From Dehalococcoidia bacterium UBA3254 (GTDB lineage: Bacteria; Chloroflexota; Dehalococcoidia; Dehalococcoidales; UBA3254), in contig DEUU01000039.1 in assembly GCA_002362735.1 (NCBI GenBank), positions 1-20,545 of the forward strand: a DNA stretch of 20,545 nt, given 5' to 3'. The notes under the pieces are model-generated. The model worked only from the letters and a program-made list of their open reading frames with translations. It made no database searches and was not told the origin of the DNA. The translations under genes and the position numbers were made by a program. This document shows positions 1 through 7,525 of the stretch, piece by piece (positions within the stretch are counted from its first letter, which is position 1; every line of letters starts with the position of its first letter).

Positions 1-1
1 A

Positions 2-271
2 GCGAAGTTTTACCTCTTCGGTACGGCCGTTCAGCAGGGTTTACTCTGGTTAGTTATCATCGCTATTCTAAACAGTGTGATCTCGGCTTACTATTACCTG
101 CGGGTGGTAAAGGTGATGTGGATCGGGCAGCCCGTTTCCAGCGAAAGGGTGAACGCTTCTGGCCCATTGATTTTAGCTCTGCTCCTCTCCAGTGCCGGCG
201 TCCTTCTTTTCGGCATCATCCCCGGCGTGGGCATGAACCTTACCAGCCTGGCTAAAATGCTGGGATTATAA
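2..271 (+). CDS. nuoN: NADH-quinone oxidoreductase subunit N, 3' end (partial)
   Basis: This is the C-terminal end of a gene that begins before the window; the frame is open from base 2 to the TAA at 269-271 (89 residues). The translation has the typical NuoN ending: KFYLFGTAVQQGLLWLV, then ILNSVISAYYYLRVVKVMW, followed by one more hydrophobic helix (ALLLSSAGVLLFGIIPG). NuoN is a proton-pumping, antiporter-like membrane subunit of respiratory complex I and is usually the last gene of the nuo operon, which agrees with the non-coding stretch that follows. The internal GTG at 77 is not the start. Identity as NuoN rather than NuoM or NuoL is inferred from the SAYYYLRV motif near the C-terminus. 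Confidence 0.88.
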   Translation, partial: AKFYLFGTAVQQGLLWLVIIAILNSVISAYYYLRVVKVMWIGQPVSSERVNASGPLILALLLSSAGVLLFGIIPGVGMNLTSLAKMLGL

Positions 272-351
272 TTAAAACCCTCTGGATTAAGATGCATTCA
301 TTTCCATCCTGGTAAGGTTTCTTTATTCAGGGCTCTCACCGGACATAATGT

Positions 352-375
352 ACACCGGCTTACACTTGCCGGTGT
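352..375 (+). terminator. 8-bp hairpin after nuoN, possible terminator
   Basis: ACACCGGC (352-359) and GCCGGTGT (368-375) form a perfect stem with an 8-base loop, about 80 bases after the nuoN stop. There is no U-run directly after it (CTTCACAAG follows), so it is a poor intrinsic terminator. It could also be an mRNA 3' stabilising hairpin or a protein site. The rest of 272-494 is AT-rich and holds nothing else I recognise. Confidence 0.35.
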
Positions 376-494
376 CTTCACAAGTACCGTGCTCTTCAAT
401 TTATAAATTTTTTACATTTCAGGCAATTGATACCTGCAAAAAATGTAATAATAAATTTAGAGGCGGTGAGTGCCAAAGAGTCGGGGGAGGCCTT

Positions 495-1826
495 ATGTCA
501 TTTTTAAAAGAACGCGTTCAGCCCATTTCTTATTATCGTCCGGTTCGTCTTCTACGGGATCTTCTTCGCTTTAATACCGCTAATCCGCCGGGTAACGAAT
601 TAGAATGTATTCGCTATATTCAGCATATCCTTGACGAGGTTGGGATTTTCTCACAATTACTGGCTCTCGATCCCGGGCGTCCTAATCTAATTGCGCGGAT
701 ACCCGGACGAGGGGTATCCCCTCCTTTGATGCTTTACGGGCATGTAGATGTGGTGCCGGCTGAAGACCAGAAATGGGCCTATCCTCCCTTTGAAGGCAAA
801 TTAGCGGATGGAGTGGTCTGGGGAAGAGGAGCCCTGGATATGAAAGGTGGAGTCGCAATGATGCTGGCGGCCTTCATTCGCGCGAAAATTGAAAACTTAT
901 CTTTACCTGGAGACGTCATTTTTGTAGCGTTGAGTGATGAAGAGACTCTAGGTAAGTGCGGAGCGAAGTTTCTGGTTGAAAACCATGCCCGTCTGTTTAA
1001 AAATATCCGCTATGCTATTGGAGAATTTGGGGGGGCCACATTTTACATTGGTAATAAAAAATTCTATCCAATCATGGTGAATGAAAAGAAAATTTGTGGC
1101 GTTCTAGCGCGTATTCATGGTTCCACCGGGCATTCCACGATACCTGTGCGCGGTGCGGCGATGGCCGAACTCGGGCGAATATTACAAAGACTCGATAGCA
1201 ACCGACTACCCGTGCACATTACCACCACCACCCGGAGCATGATACAAACAATGGCGAACAACCTGACTTTCCCTTCAAACTTGCTAATCTCTTCTCTTCT
1301 CAATCCAGCTCTGACGGATCGGGCGCTCGATGCTCTGGGGACTAAAGGAAAAATACTTGATCCGATATTGCATAATACTGTTAATCCTCTCTTAGTGAAA
1401 GGAGGAGAACACCTTGGACAGGTGCCCCGTGAAGTTATTTTACATCTGGCCTGTCCGTTGCTTCCCGGTTTTGGCGAAATGGATATCATATCAGAATTGA
1501 AGGGCGTGATAGGGGATAAAGCAGCCTTGGAGGTTACCCATTATGAGCCCGTGCCGGATGAACCGGATATGGGGAAGTTTTCGGTTTTATGCGATATTTT
1601 GCATGAAGAGGACCCCGGTGGAATCCCTCTGCCTTTAATTCTACCGGCTCCGACGGATGGGCATACCTTTGCCCGGCTGGGAATTCAAACTTATGGATTT
1701 TTACCGATGAAATTCCCTCCTGATTTTAATTTCTGGGAACTCCTTCACGCTCCTGATGAGCGGATCTCAGTTGAAGCTCTAGACTTTGGTTCTGAAGCTA
1801 TTTTTAAACTGTTGCAAAGGTTCTGA
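495..1826 (+). CDS. M20 family zinc peptidase/deacylase (ArgE/DapE-like)
   Basis: This 443-residue enzyme belongs to the M20 metallohydrolases, which cleave amide bonds in N-acyl amino acids or peptides with two zinc ions, in the cytoplasm. The metal site is complete. H83 is in GHVDVVP and D115 in RGALDMKGG. Catalytic E149 and ligand E150 lie in ALSDEETLG, E177 is in GEFGG, and H418 is in LLHAPDERI. The dimerisation domain lies around residues 195-330. The frame is open from 348, but ATG 495 is chosen because GGGGGAGG (483-490) sits 4 bases before it and the residues before it look non-coding. The next gene is argF, so a role as N-acetylornithine deacetylase in arginine synthesis is possible. 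However, the sequence resembles the broad ArgE/DapE/carboxypeptidase group and the substrate cannot be told. Confidence 0.85.
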   Translation: MSFLKERVQPISYYRPVRLLRDLLRFNTANPPGNELECIRYIQHILDEVGIFSQLLALDPGRPNLIARIPGRGVSPPLMLYGHVDVVPAEDQKWAYPPFEGKLADGVVWGRGALDMKGGVAMMLAAFIRAKIENLSLPGDVIFVALSDEETLGKCGAKFLVENHARLFKNIRYAIGEFGGATFYIGNKKFYPIMVNEKKICGVLARIHGSTGHSTIPVRGAAMAELGRILQRLDSNRLPVHITTTTRSMIQTMANNLTFPSNLLISSLLNPALTDRALDALGTKGKILDPILHNTVNPLLVKGGEHLGQVPREVILHLACPLLPGFGEMDIISELKGVIGDKAALEVTHYEPVPDEPDMGKFSVLCDILHEEDPGGIPLPLILPAPTDGHTFARLGIQTYGFLPMKFPPDFNFWELLHAPDERISVEALDFGSEAIFKLLQRF

Positions 1827-1835
1827 TGCAAAAGT

Positions 1836-1863
1836 TTGAGAGTTGCCAAATGTTGACTATACT
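1836..1863 (+). promoter_or_regulatory. Candidate sigma-70 promoter of argF
   Basis: TTGAGA (1836-1841, 5 of 6 to consensus), a 16-base spacer and TATACT (1858-1863, 5 of 6) lie just after the M20 stop codon. This would give a leader of about 85 AT-rich bases before argF. It suggests argF can be transcribed separately from the M20 gene. Confidence 0.45.
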
Positions 1864-1953
1864 GCTACTATTAGTTTTTGTTGGTATTTTTATATTTTAT
1901 TAATTATCTTATTCGGGATTTTTAATTTGTAATTTGTATTTCTGGAGGCTTCC

Positions 1954-2895
1954 TTGAAAGGTAAAGATTTATTGTCCATGACGGATCTGAGCAGTGAGGA
2001 AATTCATTTACTCCTTTCAGATGCCATAGATATGAAACATGACAAGTGGTTGTCTATCCTTGACCACAAGATTTTAGCGTTGGTATTCGAAAAACCCTCG
2101 CTGAGGACCCGGGTGAGTTTTGATGTCGCCATGAGGCAACTGGGCGGCCATACGATTTATCTCTCACCTGCAGAAATAGGCCTGGGTAAGCGCGAGCCTC
2201 CCAGGGATGTAGGGTCTGTGCTCTGCCGCTATGTGGATGTCATTGCTGCCCGGACGTTTTCTCACAAGATGGTAGTAGACCTGGCGAAATATTGTGATGT
2301 TCCGGTCATTAATGCTCTGGACGATGTTGAACACCCCTGTCAGGCACTGGCGGACCTGCTCACCATTTTTGAAAGAAAAGGGGAGTTAAAAGGCCTGAAA
2401 GTAGCCTATATCGGTGACGGCAATAACGTTGCTAACAGTCTGATGTTAGCCTGTACCATGATGGGTATCAATTTTAGTATCGCCTCGCCTGAGGGATACA
2501 CGATCTCAGAGAATATCCTGAATACTGCAAGAGAATATGCGATGGGAAATGGGGCTGAGGTCGTTTGTTCGGATAAGCCTGTGGAAGCTGCAAGCGGAGC
2601 AGATGTGATTTATACTGACGTTTGGACCAGCATGGGCCAGGAAGAAGAAGCTGCTCAGCGACGCCAGTCTTTTGCTAATTACCAGATTACGGAAAATGTC
2701 CTGAGCCAGGCAAAAGAAGATGTTATCTTCATGCATCCTCTGCCGGCTCACCACGGCGAAGAAGTAACTGACGATGTTTTATACTGTCCAAGTTCGGTGG
2801 TTTTTGATCAGGCTGAAAACCGTTTGTATGTGCAGAAAGCCATTTTGGCTGAAATGCTGGGAGGACTGGATGTCTTCCTGAGAAGGCATAAATAG
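1954..2895 (+). CDS. argF: Ornithine carbamoyltransferase
   Basis: The enzyme makes citrulline from ornithine and carbamoyl phosphate in arginine synthesis. It is 313 residues long, normal for the family. The carbamoyl-phosphate loop is SLRTR (49-53) within EKPSLRTRVSFD, HPCQ is at 127-130, and the ornithine-binding DVWTSMGQE is at 222-230. The C-terminal loop is HPLPAHHGEE (261-270), with Pro where the usual ornithine enzymes have Cys (HCLPA). The C-terminus FDQAENRLYVQKAILAEM is typical. The start is TTG, supported by GGAGG at 1944-1948, 5 bases upstream. The SMG loop and overall sequence favour ornithine over aspartate or acetylornithine as substrate, although the HPLP variant leaves some doubt. 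The gene stands alone between the M20 gene and der. Confidence 0.93.
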   Translation: MKGKDLLSMTDLSSEEIHLLLSDAIDMKHDKWLSILDHKILALVFEKPSLRTRVSFDVAMRQLGGHTIYLSPAEIGLGKREPPRDVGSVLCRYVDVIAARTFSHKMVVDLAKYCDVPVINALDDVEHPCQALADLLTIFERKGELKGLKVAYIGDGNNVANSLMLACTMMGINFSIASPEGYTISENILNTAREYAMGNGAEVVCSDKPVEAASGADVIYTDVWTSMGQEEEAAQRRQSFANYQITENVLSQAKEDVIFMHPLPAHHGEEVTDDVLYCPSSVVFDQAENRLYVQKAILAEMLGGLDVFLRRHK

Positions 2896-3050
2896 GAATA
2901 ACTCAAAACCGGAAGCGCCATGCGGTAAACGTAAAGGGAGGCCGGGTTTAGTATAGAAACTAAAGAAACGTTTTCTTGATTGTTGCTAAATATAGTAGTA
3001 TTATGATGGTTACTCTGAATTTAGCGGGATTACTAGAGAAATAATCACGG

Positions 3051-3056
3051 TATAAT
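3051..3056 (+). promoter_or_regulatory. Candidate -10 box for the der operon
   Basis: A perfect TATAAT lies 53 bases before the der start, in the 214-base gap after argF. No convincing -35 hexamer is found 16-18 bases upstream, so the call is tentative. Confidence 0.35.
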
Positions 3057-3109
3057 CTAAGTAAGGCCTATGCTGTTCCGGGAAACATCGTTAGAAAGGT
3101 AAAAATAGT

Positions 3110-4429
3110 TTGTCCAAGCCTGTGGTGGCCATTATTGGTAGACAAAATGTCGGAAAGTCTACTTTATTGAACCGGATCGCCGGGAAACCGGTCGCTATTG
3201 TGGAGGATTTTCCCGGGACCACCCGGGACAGAATCTTCGCCGATGCCAACTGGGACGGAGTTGATTTCATCCTGGTGGATACCGGAGGGATCGAGTTTCT
3301 AGAAGAGTCTGTGATCGCGAAGGGGATCAGAAAACAGGCTCTCCTGGCAATTTCGGAAGCAGATGTCATCATTTTTTTGACCGATGTGAAAGAAGGGGTG
3401 ATGCCAGTTGACCAGGAGATTGCGGATATTCTCCGCAAGATCGGTAAGCCGGTGATCTTGGCCGTTAATAAAGTAGATAGTGAAAAGCAGCAGTCTGAGG
3501 CAGCCGAGTTTAATAAATTTGGTCTGGGAGAGCCTGTAACTCTTAGCGGGTATCACGGCCGCGGAGTGGCGGACCTGCTGGACAAGGTGATCGGTTTACT
3601 GCCGTCTCCTCCACCTGAGGAAGAGACTCAGGTAACGGGAATCAAGGCCGCCATTGTCGGAAGGCCTCATGTCGGCAAATCGCTACTGTTAAATACTCTT
3701 TTGGGCACGGAACGGAGCATTGTTGGCGATACACCGGGCACTACCCGGGATGCAATAGACACTATACTTGACTTTGGTGGACAAAACATTATACTTATTG
3801 ATACGGCTGGAATTAGGCGTCGCGGCCGGGTTGAAAAAGGCATTGAATGGTTTAGCGTGCTCCGAGCCATGAGGGCTATCGATCGAGCGGATATCGCTCT
3901 GTTGGTTTTGGATGCTACAGAACCGCTGACAGCTCAGGATGCCCATATTGCCGGTTATGTTGAACAGGCCGGCAAGGGGATTGTGGTTCTGGTAAATAAA
4001 TGGGACCTGGTTACTGAAAAAAACAAGATTGCCTATGACGAATATATTAAAAGCAAATTGAAATTTGCACCTTATGCTCCGATAGTGTATATTTCTGCTA
4101 AGTTGGGTCAGGGAGTTAATAAAATTATGCCGCTGGTTTTGCAAATAATCGAGGAGAGGTCTATGCGTCTTCCGGACGCAGAGGTCAACAACCTGATCAA
4201 AGAGGCAGTTGCCAGCCATAATCTCCCTCACAAAGGCAAAAAAATCCTGCAAGTCTATTCTGCCGGTCAAACAGGGACCAATCCTCCGGTATTTCGTTTT
4301 CTTGTCAATGATACCAAACTGATCCATTTTTCCTATGAGCGCTTTCTCGAAAATAAATTACGTGAAATATATGGTTTCAAAGGGACTCCTATCCGCCTTG
4401 TGTTCAAAGTCAGGGGAGGTAAACCATGA
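3110..4429 (+). CDS. der: Ribosome biogenesis GTPase Der (EngA)
   Basis: Der is the only GTPase family with two tandem G domains; it helps assemble the 50S ribosomal subunit. Domain 1 has GRQNVGKS (10-17), GTTRD (36-40), DTGGI (57-61) and NKVD (120-123). Domain 2 has GRPHVGKS (184-191), GTTRD (210-214), DTAGI (231-235), NKWD (296-299) and SAK (329-331). The KH-like C-terminal domain covers about 350-439. The length of 439 is typical. The start is TTG, preceded by GAAAGGT (3094-3100), and the protein begins directly with MSKPVVAIIGR as the family does. The last codon overlaps the plsY start in ATGA, so translation of the two is coupled. The P-loops vary slightly from the usual GRPNVGKS but keep the GKS. 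Confidence 0.97.
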   Translation: MSKPVVAIIGRQNVGKSTLLNRIAGKPVAIVEDFPGTTRDRIFADANWDGVDFILVDTGGIEFLEESVIAKGIRKQALLAISEADVIIFLTDVKEGVMPVDQEIADILRKIGKPVILAVNKVDSEKQQSEAAEFNKFGLGEPVTLSGYHGRGVADLLDKVIGLLPSPPPEEETQVTGIKAAIVGRPHVGKSLLLNTLLGTERSIVGDTPGTTRDAIDTILDFGGQNIILIDTAGIRRRGRVEKGIEWFSVLRAMRAIDRADIALLVLDATEPLTAQDAHIAGYVEQAGKGIVVLVNKWDLVTEKNKIAYDEYIKSKLKFAPYAPIVYISAKLGQGVNKIMPLVLQIIEERSMRLPDAEVNNLIKEAVASHNLPHKGKKILQVYSAGQTGTNPPVFRFLVNDTKLIHFSYERFLENKLREIYGFKGTPIRLVFKVRGGKP

Positions 4430-5106
4430 TCGTAGCCAAATTTGTGTATGTCATAATACTGGGTTATATAATCGGTTCAATTCCTATCGGTTTGCTGGTA
4501 GCCCGTTTTCATGCCAAAAAAGATATCCGTAAGTTCGGCAGCGGTAAAATTGGGGCCACCAATGTTTTACGGACAGCAGGCACCAAAGCGGCCGCTATGG
4601 TACTGGTAGGAGATGTCTTGAAGGGAGTCCTGGCCGTAGCCCTGGCCGGGCTGATCTTCGGTGATGGACTGCTTGTCGTTGGCAATTTCGGTCTGGGTAC
4701 TCTGGTTGCCCAGATGTTGGCTGCATTAGCCGCTATCGCGGGACACAACTGGTCCATATTCCTTAAGTTTAAGGGTGGCAGGGGTGTCGCTACATTTTTT
4801 GGCGGTATGGTTGCTCTTTGTCCTCCGGCTGCTCTGATTGGGGGAGAGGTCTTTTTTGTTACTGCTGGAGTTACCCGCTATGCCTCCGTTGGTTCCATCG
4901 TTGGAGTAGTGACTGCCTATGTTATTCTGGTACCTTTAACCATCATCTATAAATTTCCTCTGGAATATCTGGTCTACGCTTTAATCGGCTGTCTCGTAAT
5001 CGTCGTCATGCACCGCGATAATATTAACCGACTGGTAGCTGGTACCGAACGCAAGATCGGTGATAAAGCTTCGCACGTAGAAGCCCCTTCAAAGACCGGG
5101 GCTTAA
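4426..5106 (+). CDS. plsY: Acyl-phosphate:glycerol-3-phosphate acyltransferase PlsY
   Basis: PlsY is an integral membrane enzyme that transfers the acyl chain from acyl-phosphate to glycerol-3-phosphate, the first acylation in phospholipid synthesis. It has 226 residues with several membrane helices. The three conserved loops are present: GSGKIGATNVLRT (38-50), with GDVLKG (62-67) shortly after; GHNWSIFLKFKGGRGVATFFG (106-126, the phosphate and G3P loop); and HRDNINRL (196-203). The start ATG overlaps the der stop by 4 bases, and GGGGAGG (4413-4419) lies 6 bases before it. gpsA, which makes its substrate, begins 3 bases after its stop. The C-terminal tail of about 20 residues (KIGDKASHVEAPSKTGA) is hydrophilic and unremarkable. 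Confidence 0.96.
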   Translation: MIVAKFVYVIILGYIIGSIPIGLLVARFHAKKDIRKFGSGKIGATNVLRTAGTKAAAMVLVGDVLKGVLAVALAGLIFGDGLLVVGNFGLGTLVAQMLAALAAIAGHNWSIFLKFKGGRGVATFFGGMVALCPPAALIGGEVFFVTAGVTRYASVGSIVGVVTAYVILVPLTIIYKFPLEYLVYALIGCLVIVVMHRDNINRLVAGTERKIGDKASHVEAPSKTGA

Positions 5107-5109
5107 TTT

Positions 5110-6162
5110 ATGCCCAAAGTCTCAATCGTTGGGACCACATCCTGGGGAACGACGCTGGGTATCATCCTGGCTCGCAAGGGCTTGAAAGTAGAACTTCTGG
5201 CACGGACTGAAAAAGAAGCCATTGAAATAAAGAGCTCAGGAACCAAAACCAACGATGCTCCATCCATCGATATCCCAGGTGGATTATCTGTCACTGACGA
5301 TCCCCGCGAAGCCTTAGCAGATTCCAAAGCGGTAATTCTGGCTGTTCCCTCGCAGACAATGCGCCAAAACATCCGTGTGGTGATGCCCTTCCTCACAAAA
5401 TCTATGTTGATTGCCAGCGCTGCCAAGGGATTGGAAATTGGTACCAAAAAGCGCATGTCTCAGGTAATTACGGAAGAAATAGACTCACGTTTCCGACGGA
5501 ATATTTGCGTCCTTTCCGGCCCCAATCTGGCCAGAGAAGTGCTCAAGGGACTGCCCGCGGCCACTATCGTAGCAGCTGATGATCAGGACGTCAGCCGTAT
5601 GATACAGAGATTGCTCACAACTTCTAATCTTTGCGTTTTTACACATACCGATATGATTGGGGTGGAACTGGGTGGAGCCCTGAAGAATATTATCGCTCTT
5701 GGGGCGGGAATGACAGATGGCCTCGGTTACGGAGATAATGCCAAAGCCGCTTTTATGACTCGAGGGTTAACTGAGGTGTCCGCATTGGGAGTGGCATTAG
5801 GAGCAAACCCGTTAACTTTTTCCGGTCTCGCGGGACTGGGTGATCTGATCGCCACTTGTTCCAGCACCTTGAGCCGCAACCATTATATGGGAGTTGAGTT
5901 GACTAAAGGCCGGTCGGTGGATGAAATTTTACAATCTATGGATGGGGTGGCGGAAGGGGTTAGCACGACAAAAGTAGCCTGGGAATTGGCTCGTGACATA
6001 GGACTGGAAATGCCGATCACGGAAAAGATCTATCGTGTCCTGTATGATGGATTTAGTCCCCGGGAAGCGGCTAGCCAGCTCATGAGCGCTCAGGTTAATC
6101 ATGAGCTTACTGGACGCAAGTGGAAGCTCTTCTCTTTCCTTACTCGCCGAAAGCGTCTCTGA
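5110..6162 (+). CDS. gpsA: Glycerol-3-phosphate dehydrogenase [NAD(P)+]
   Basis: GpsA reduces dihydroxyacetone phosphate to sn-glycerol-3-phosphate in the cytoplasm, supplying PlsY, whose gene lies 3 bases upstream. It has 350 residues. The N-terminal Rossmann loop is [10 protein letters not shown] (8-17): the central Gly of the usual GxGxxG is Thr here. Other family motifs are AVPSQ (78-82), [10 protein letters not shown] (103-112), LSGPNLA (135-141), the catalytic Lys192 in [17 protein letters not shown] (204-214) and [11 protein letters not shown] (242-252). The start is ATG 5110; no strong Shine-Dalgarno is seen, so it probably depends on coupling with plsY. Its last 23 bases overlap the end of dnaJ on the opposite strand. 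Confidence 0.95.
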   Translation: MPKVSIVGTTSWGTTLGIILARKGLKVELLARTEKEAIEIKSSGTKTNDAPSIDIPGGLSVTDDPREALADSKAVILAVPSQTMRQNIRVVMPFLTKSMLIASAAKGLEIGTKKRMSQVITEEIDSRFRRNICVLSGPNLAREVLKGLPAATIVAADDQDVSRMIQRLLTTSNLCVFTHTDMIGVELGGALKNIIALGAGMTDGLGYGDNAKAAFMTRGLTEVSALGVALGANPLTFSGLAGLGDLIATCSSTLSRNHYMGVELTKGRSVDEILQSMDGVAEGVSTTKVAWELARDIGLEMPITEKIYRVLYDGFSPREAASQLMSAQVNHELTGRKWKLFSFLTRRKRL

Positions 6163-7264
6163 CGCCGTCAATCCAGTCTTTCCACTTTTCTCTGGACGGC
6201 ATATTGTCTGGAGTCAAAGAATTGCCAAACTCTTTCATGGTCTGTTTCTGTTTATCGTTCAAAGAGCTGGGTGTCAGCACTACCAACAGGATTAATTGAT
6301 CTCCTCGCCCATTGCGGTTGACATGAGAAATTCCCTGACCTTTCAGGCGGAACAATTTACCGGTCTGGCTCCCGGGTGGAATCTTGATTTTAGTTTTTCC
6401 CACCAGACTGGGTACTTCAACCTCATCGCCTAACGTTGCCTGAATAAAATTGATAGGAAGCTCATAAACAATATCATCTCCCCGTCTGATAAAGAACTCA
6501 TGGGGCTTAACCGTAATAGAAATGAAAAGGTTGCCAGCTGACCCTCCGCGGGTTCCGGAATCTCCTTCACCTCGCATAACCACCTGGGCTCCATTATCGA
6601 TCCCGGCCGGTATTCTCACACGAACGGTACGCTCAACCCTCTCTCTTCCACCTCCACGGCACTGCGGACAGGGTTCCTTGATAATTGTACCCGTGCCCCG
6701 GCAGTGGCTGCACGTGGCGATATTGGTAAACCGTCCGAAAACGCTCTGCTGGACCCTCCGGATTTGACCGGTTCCGTTGCAGGTCGGGCAGCGAACCGGA
6801 TCGACACCCGGTTTGGATCCCAAACCATGGCACATAGAGCAATTTTCGATCCTCGAAATCTTAGCGGTTTTTTCTGTTCCGAAAACTGCTTCTTCGAACG
6901 TTATAGTAAGGTCTGTTTTCTGGTCGTTACCTTGTTGTGGGCCTTGTCTGGTAGAGGTAGTGGCTCCGCCGAAGAAAGCATCGAAAATATCTCCGAAACC
7001 ACCGAAGTCCATCCCTTCAAAGCTTCTTCCGAAGGAACCTTCCACACCCGCGTGCCCATAGCGGTCATATGCCGCCCGCTTGTCCCGGTCGCAGAGCACT
7101 TCATAGGCCTCGTTGATCTCTTTGAAAGCTTCACCGGAGTTGTCTTCCCGGTTATGGTCCGGATGGTATTTGAAAGCCAGTTTGCGGAAAGCCTTTTTTA
7201 TTTCTTCATCGGTCGCGTTCCGGTCTACCCCCAGAACTTCGTAGTAATCTCGTTTTGTCGCCAT
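6140..7264 (-). CDS. dnaJ: Molecular chaperone DnaJ
   Basis: DnaJ is the Hsp40 co-chaperone that delivers unfolded clients to DnaK and stimulates its ATPase. It has 374 residues with the full type I layout. The J domain (about 1-70) carries HPD at 34-36, and a Gly/Phe region spans about 76-100. Four CxxCxGxG zinc repeats have cysteines at 142/145, 159/162, 185/188 and 199/202. The two C-terminal substrate-binding domains run from about 208 to 335. The gene is alone here: no dnaK, grpE or hrcA in the window, and no CIRCE operator (TTAGCACTC-N9-GAGTGCTAA) upstream. A 10-bp hairpin lies 53 bases before the ATG. The Shine-Dalgarno is weak or absent. The 3' end overlaps gpsA tail to tail. Confidence 0.97.
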   Translation of the reverse strand: MATKRDYYEVLGVDRNATDEEIKKAFRKLAFKYHPDHNREDNSGEAFKEINEAYEVLCDRDKRAAYDRYGHAGVEGSFGRSFEGMDFGGFGDIFDAFFGGATTSTRQGPQQGNDQKTDLTITFEEAVFGTEKTAKISRIENCSMCHGLGSKPGVDPVRCPTCNGTGQIRRVQQSVFGRFTNIATCSHCRGTGTIIKEPCPQCRGGGRERVERTVRVRIPAGIDNGAQVVMRGEGDSGTRGGSAGNLFISITVKPHEFFIRRGDDIVYELPINFIQATLGDEVEVPSLVGKTKIKIPPGSQTGKLFRLKGQGISHVNRNGRGDQLILLVVLTPSSLNDKQKQTMKEFGNSLTPDNMPSREKWKDWIDGVRDAFGE

Positions 7265-7316
7265 AACTCTATATTAATTCGAATATCGAATTTACTCTTA
7301 TATCCTTTAAAATATT

Positions 7317-7340
7317 ATCTCTCCTGTAATCAGGAGAGAT
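7317..7340. repeat. 10-bp perfect inverted repeat upstream of dnaJ
   Basis: ATCTCTCCTG (7317-7326) and CAGGAGAGAT (7331-7340) flank a 4-base loop. The site lies between the divergent dnaJ and CoA-transferase genes, 53 bases before the dnaJ ATG. It is not the CIRCE sequence. It could be an mRNA hairpin in the dnaJ leader, an operator, or a terminator without a U-run. Confidence 0.6.
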
Positions 7341-7525
7341 ACTCATAATCCCTTATCTAGTATAAATCTTTTTCGAAGGCACATTCAAGAACCACCGTTT
7401 ATCTGAGATTTTGTATATCCGGTTCGTAACGAACGATTCTAATTCCCATAATTTTTTTACATAACGTTTGAGAGTGTATTGAACTTTCGTTGGTAAACTT
7501 CTTACATAATGATTAGAATAACAGT

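Noticed and set aside
348..494. Longer N-terminus for the M20 enzyme
   Set aside because: The extra 49 residues do not look like the family, overlap the 352-375 hairpin, and the strong Shine-Dalgarno points to 495.
2905..2949. Imperfect hairpin AAACCGG/CCGGGTTT after argF as terminator
   Set aside because: Bulged stem with a loop of about 30 bases and no U-run; too weak to call.
3689..4327. 212-residue frame on the minus strand inside der
   Set aside because: Antisense shadow of a well-conserved gene; no Shine-Dalgarno and no family resemblance.
6704..7348. 214-residue plus-strand frame opposite dnaJ
   Set aside because: Shadow of dnaJ; composition follows the reverse of the J domain and zinc repeats.
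7265..7525. CIRCE/HrcA operator upstream of dnaJ
   Set aside because: The TTAGCACTC-N9-GAGTGCTAA pattern is absent; the palindromes present have other sequences.
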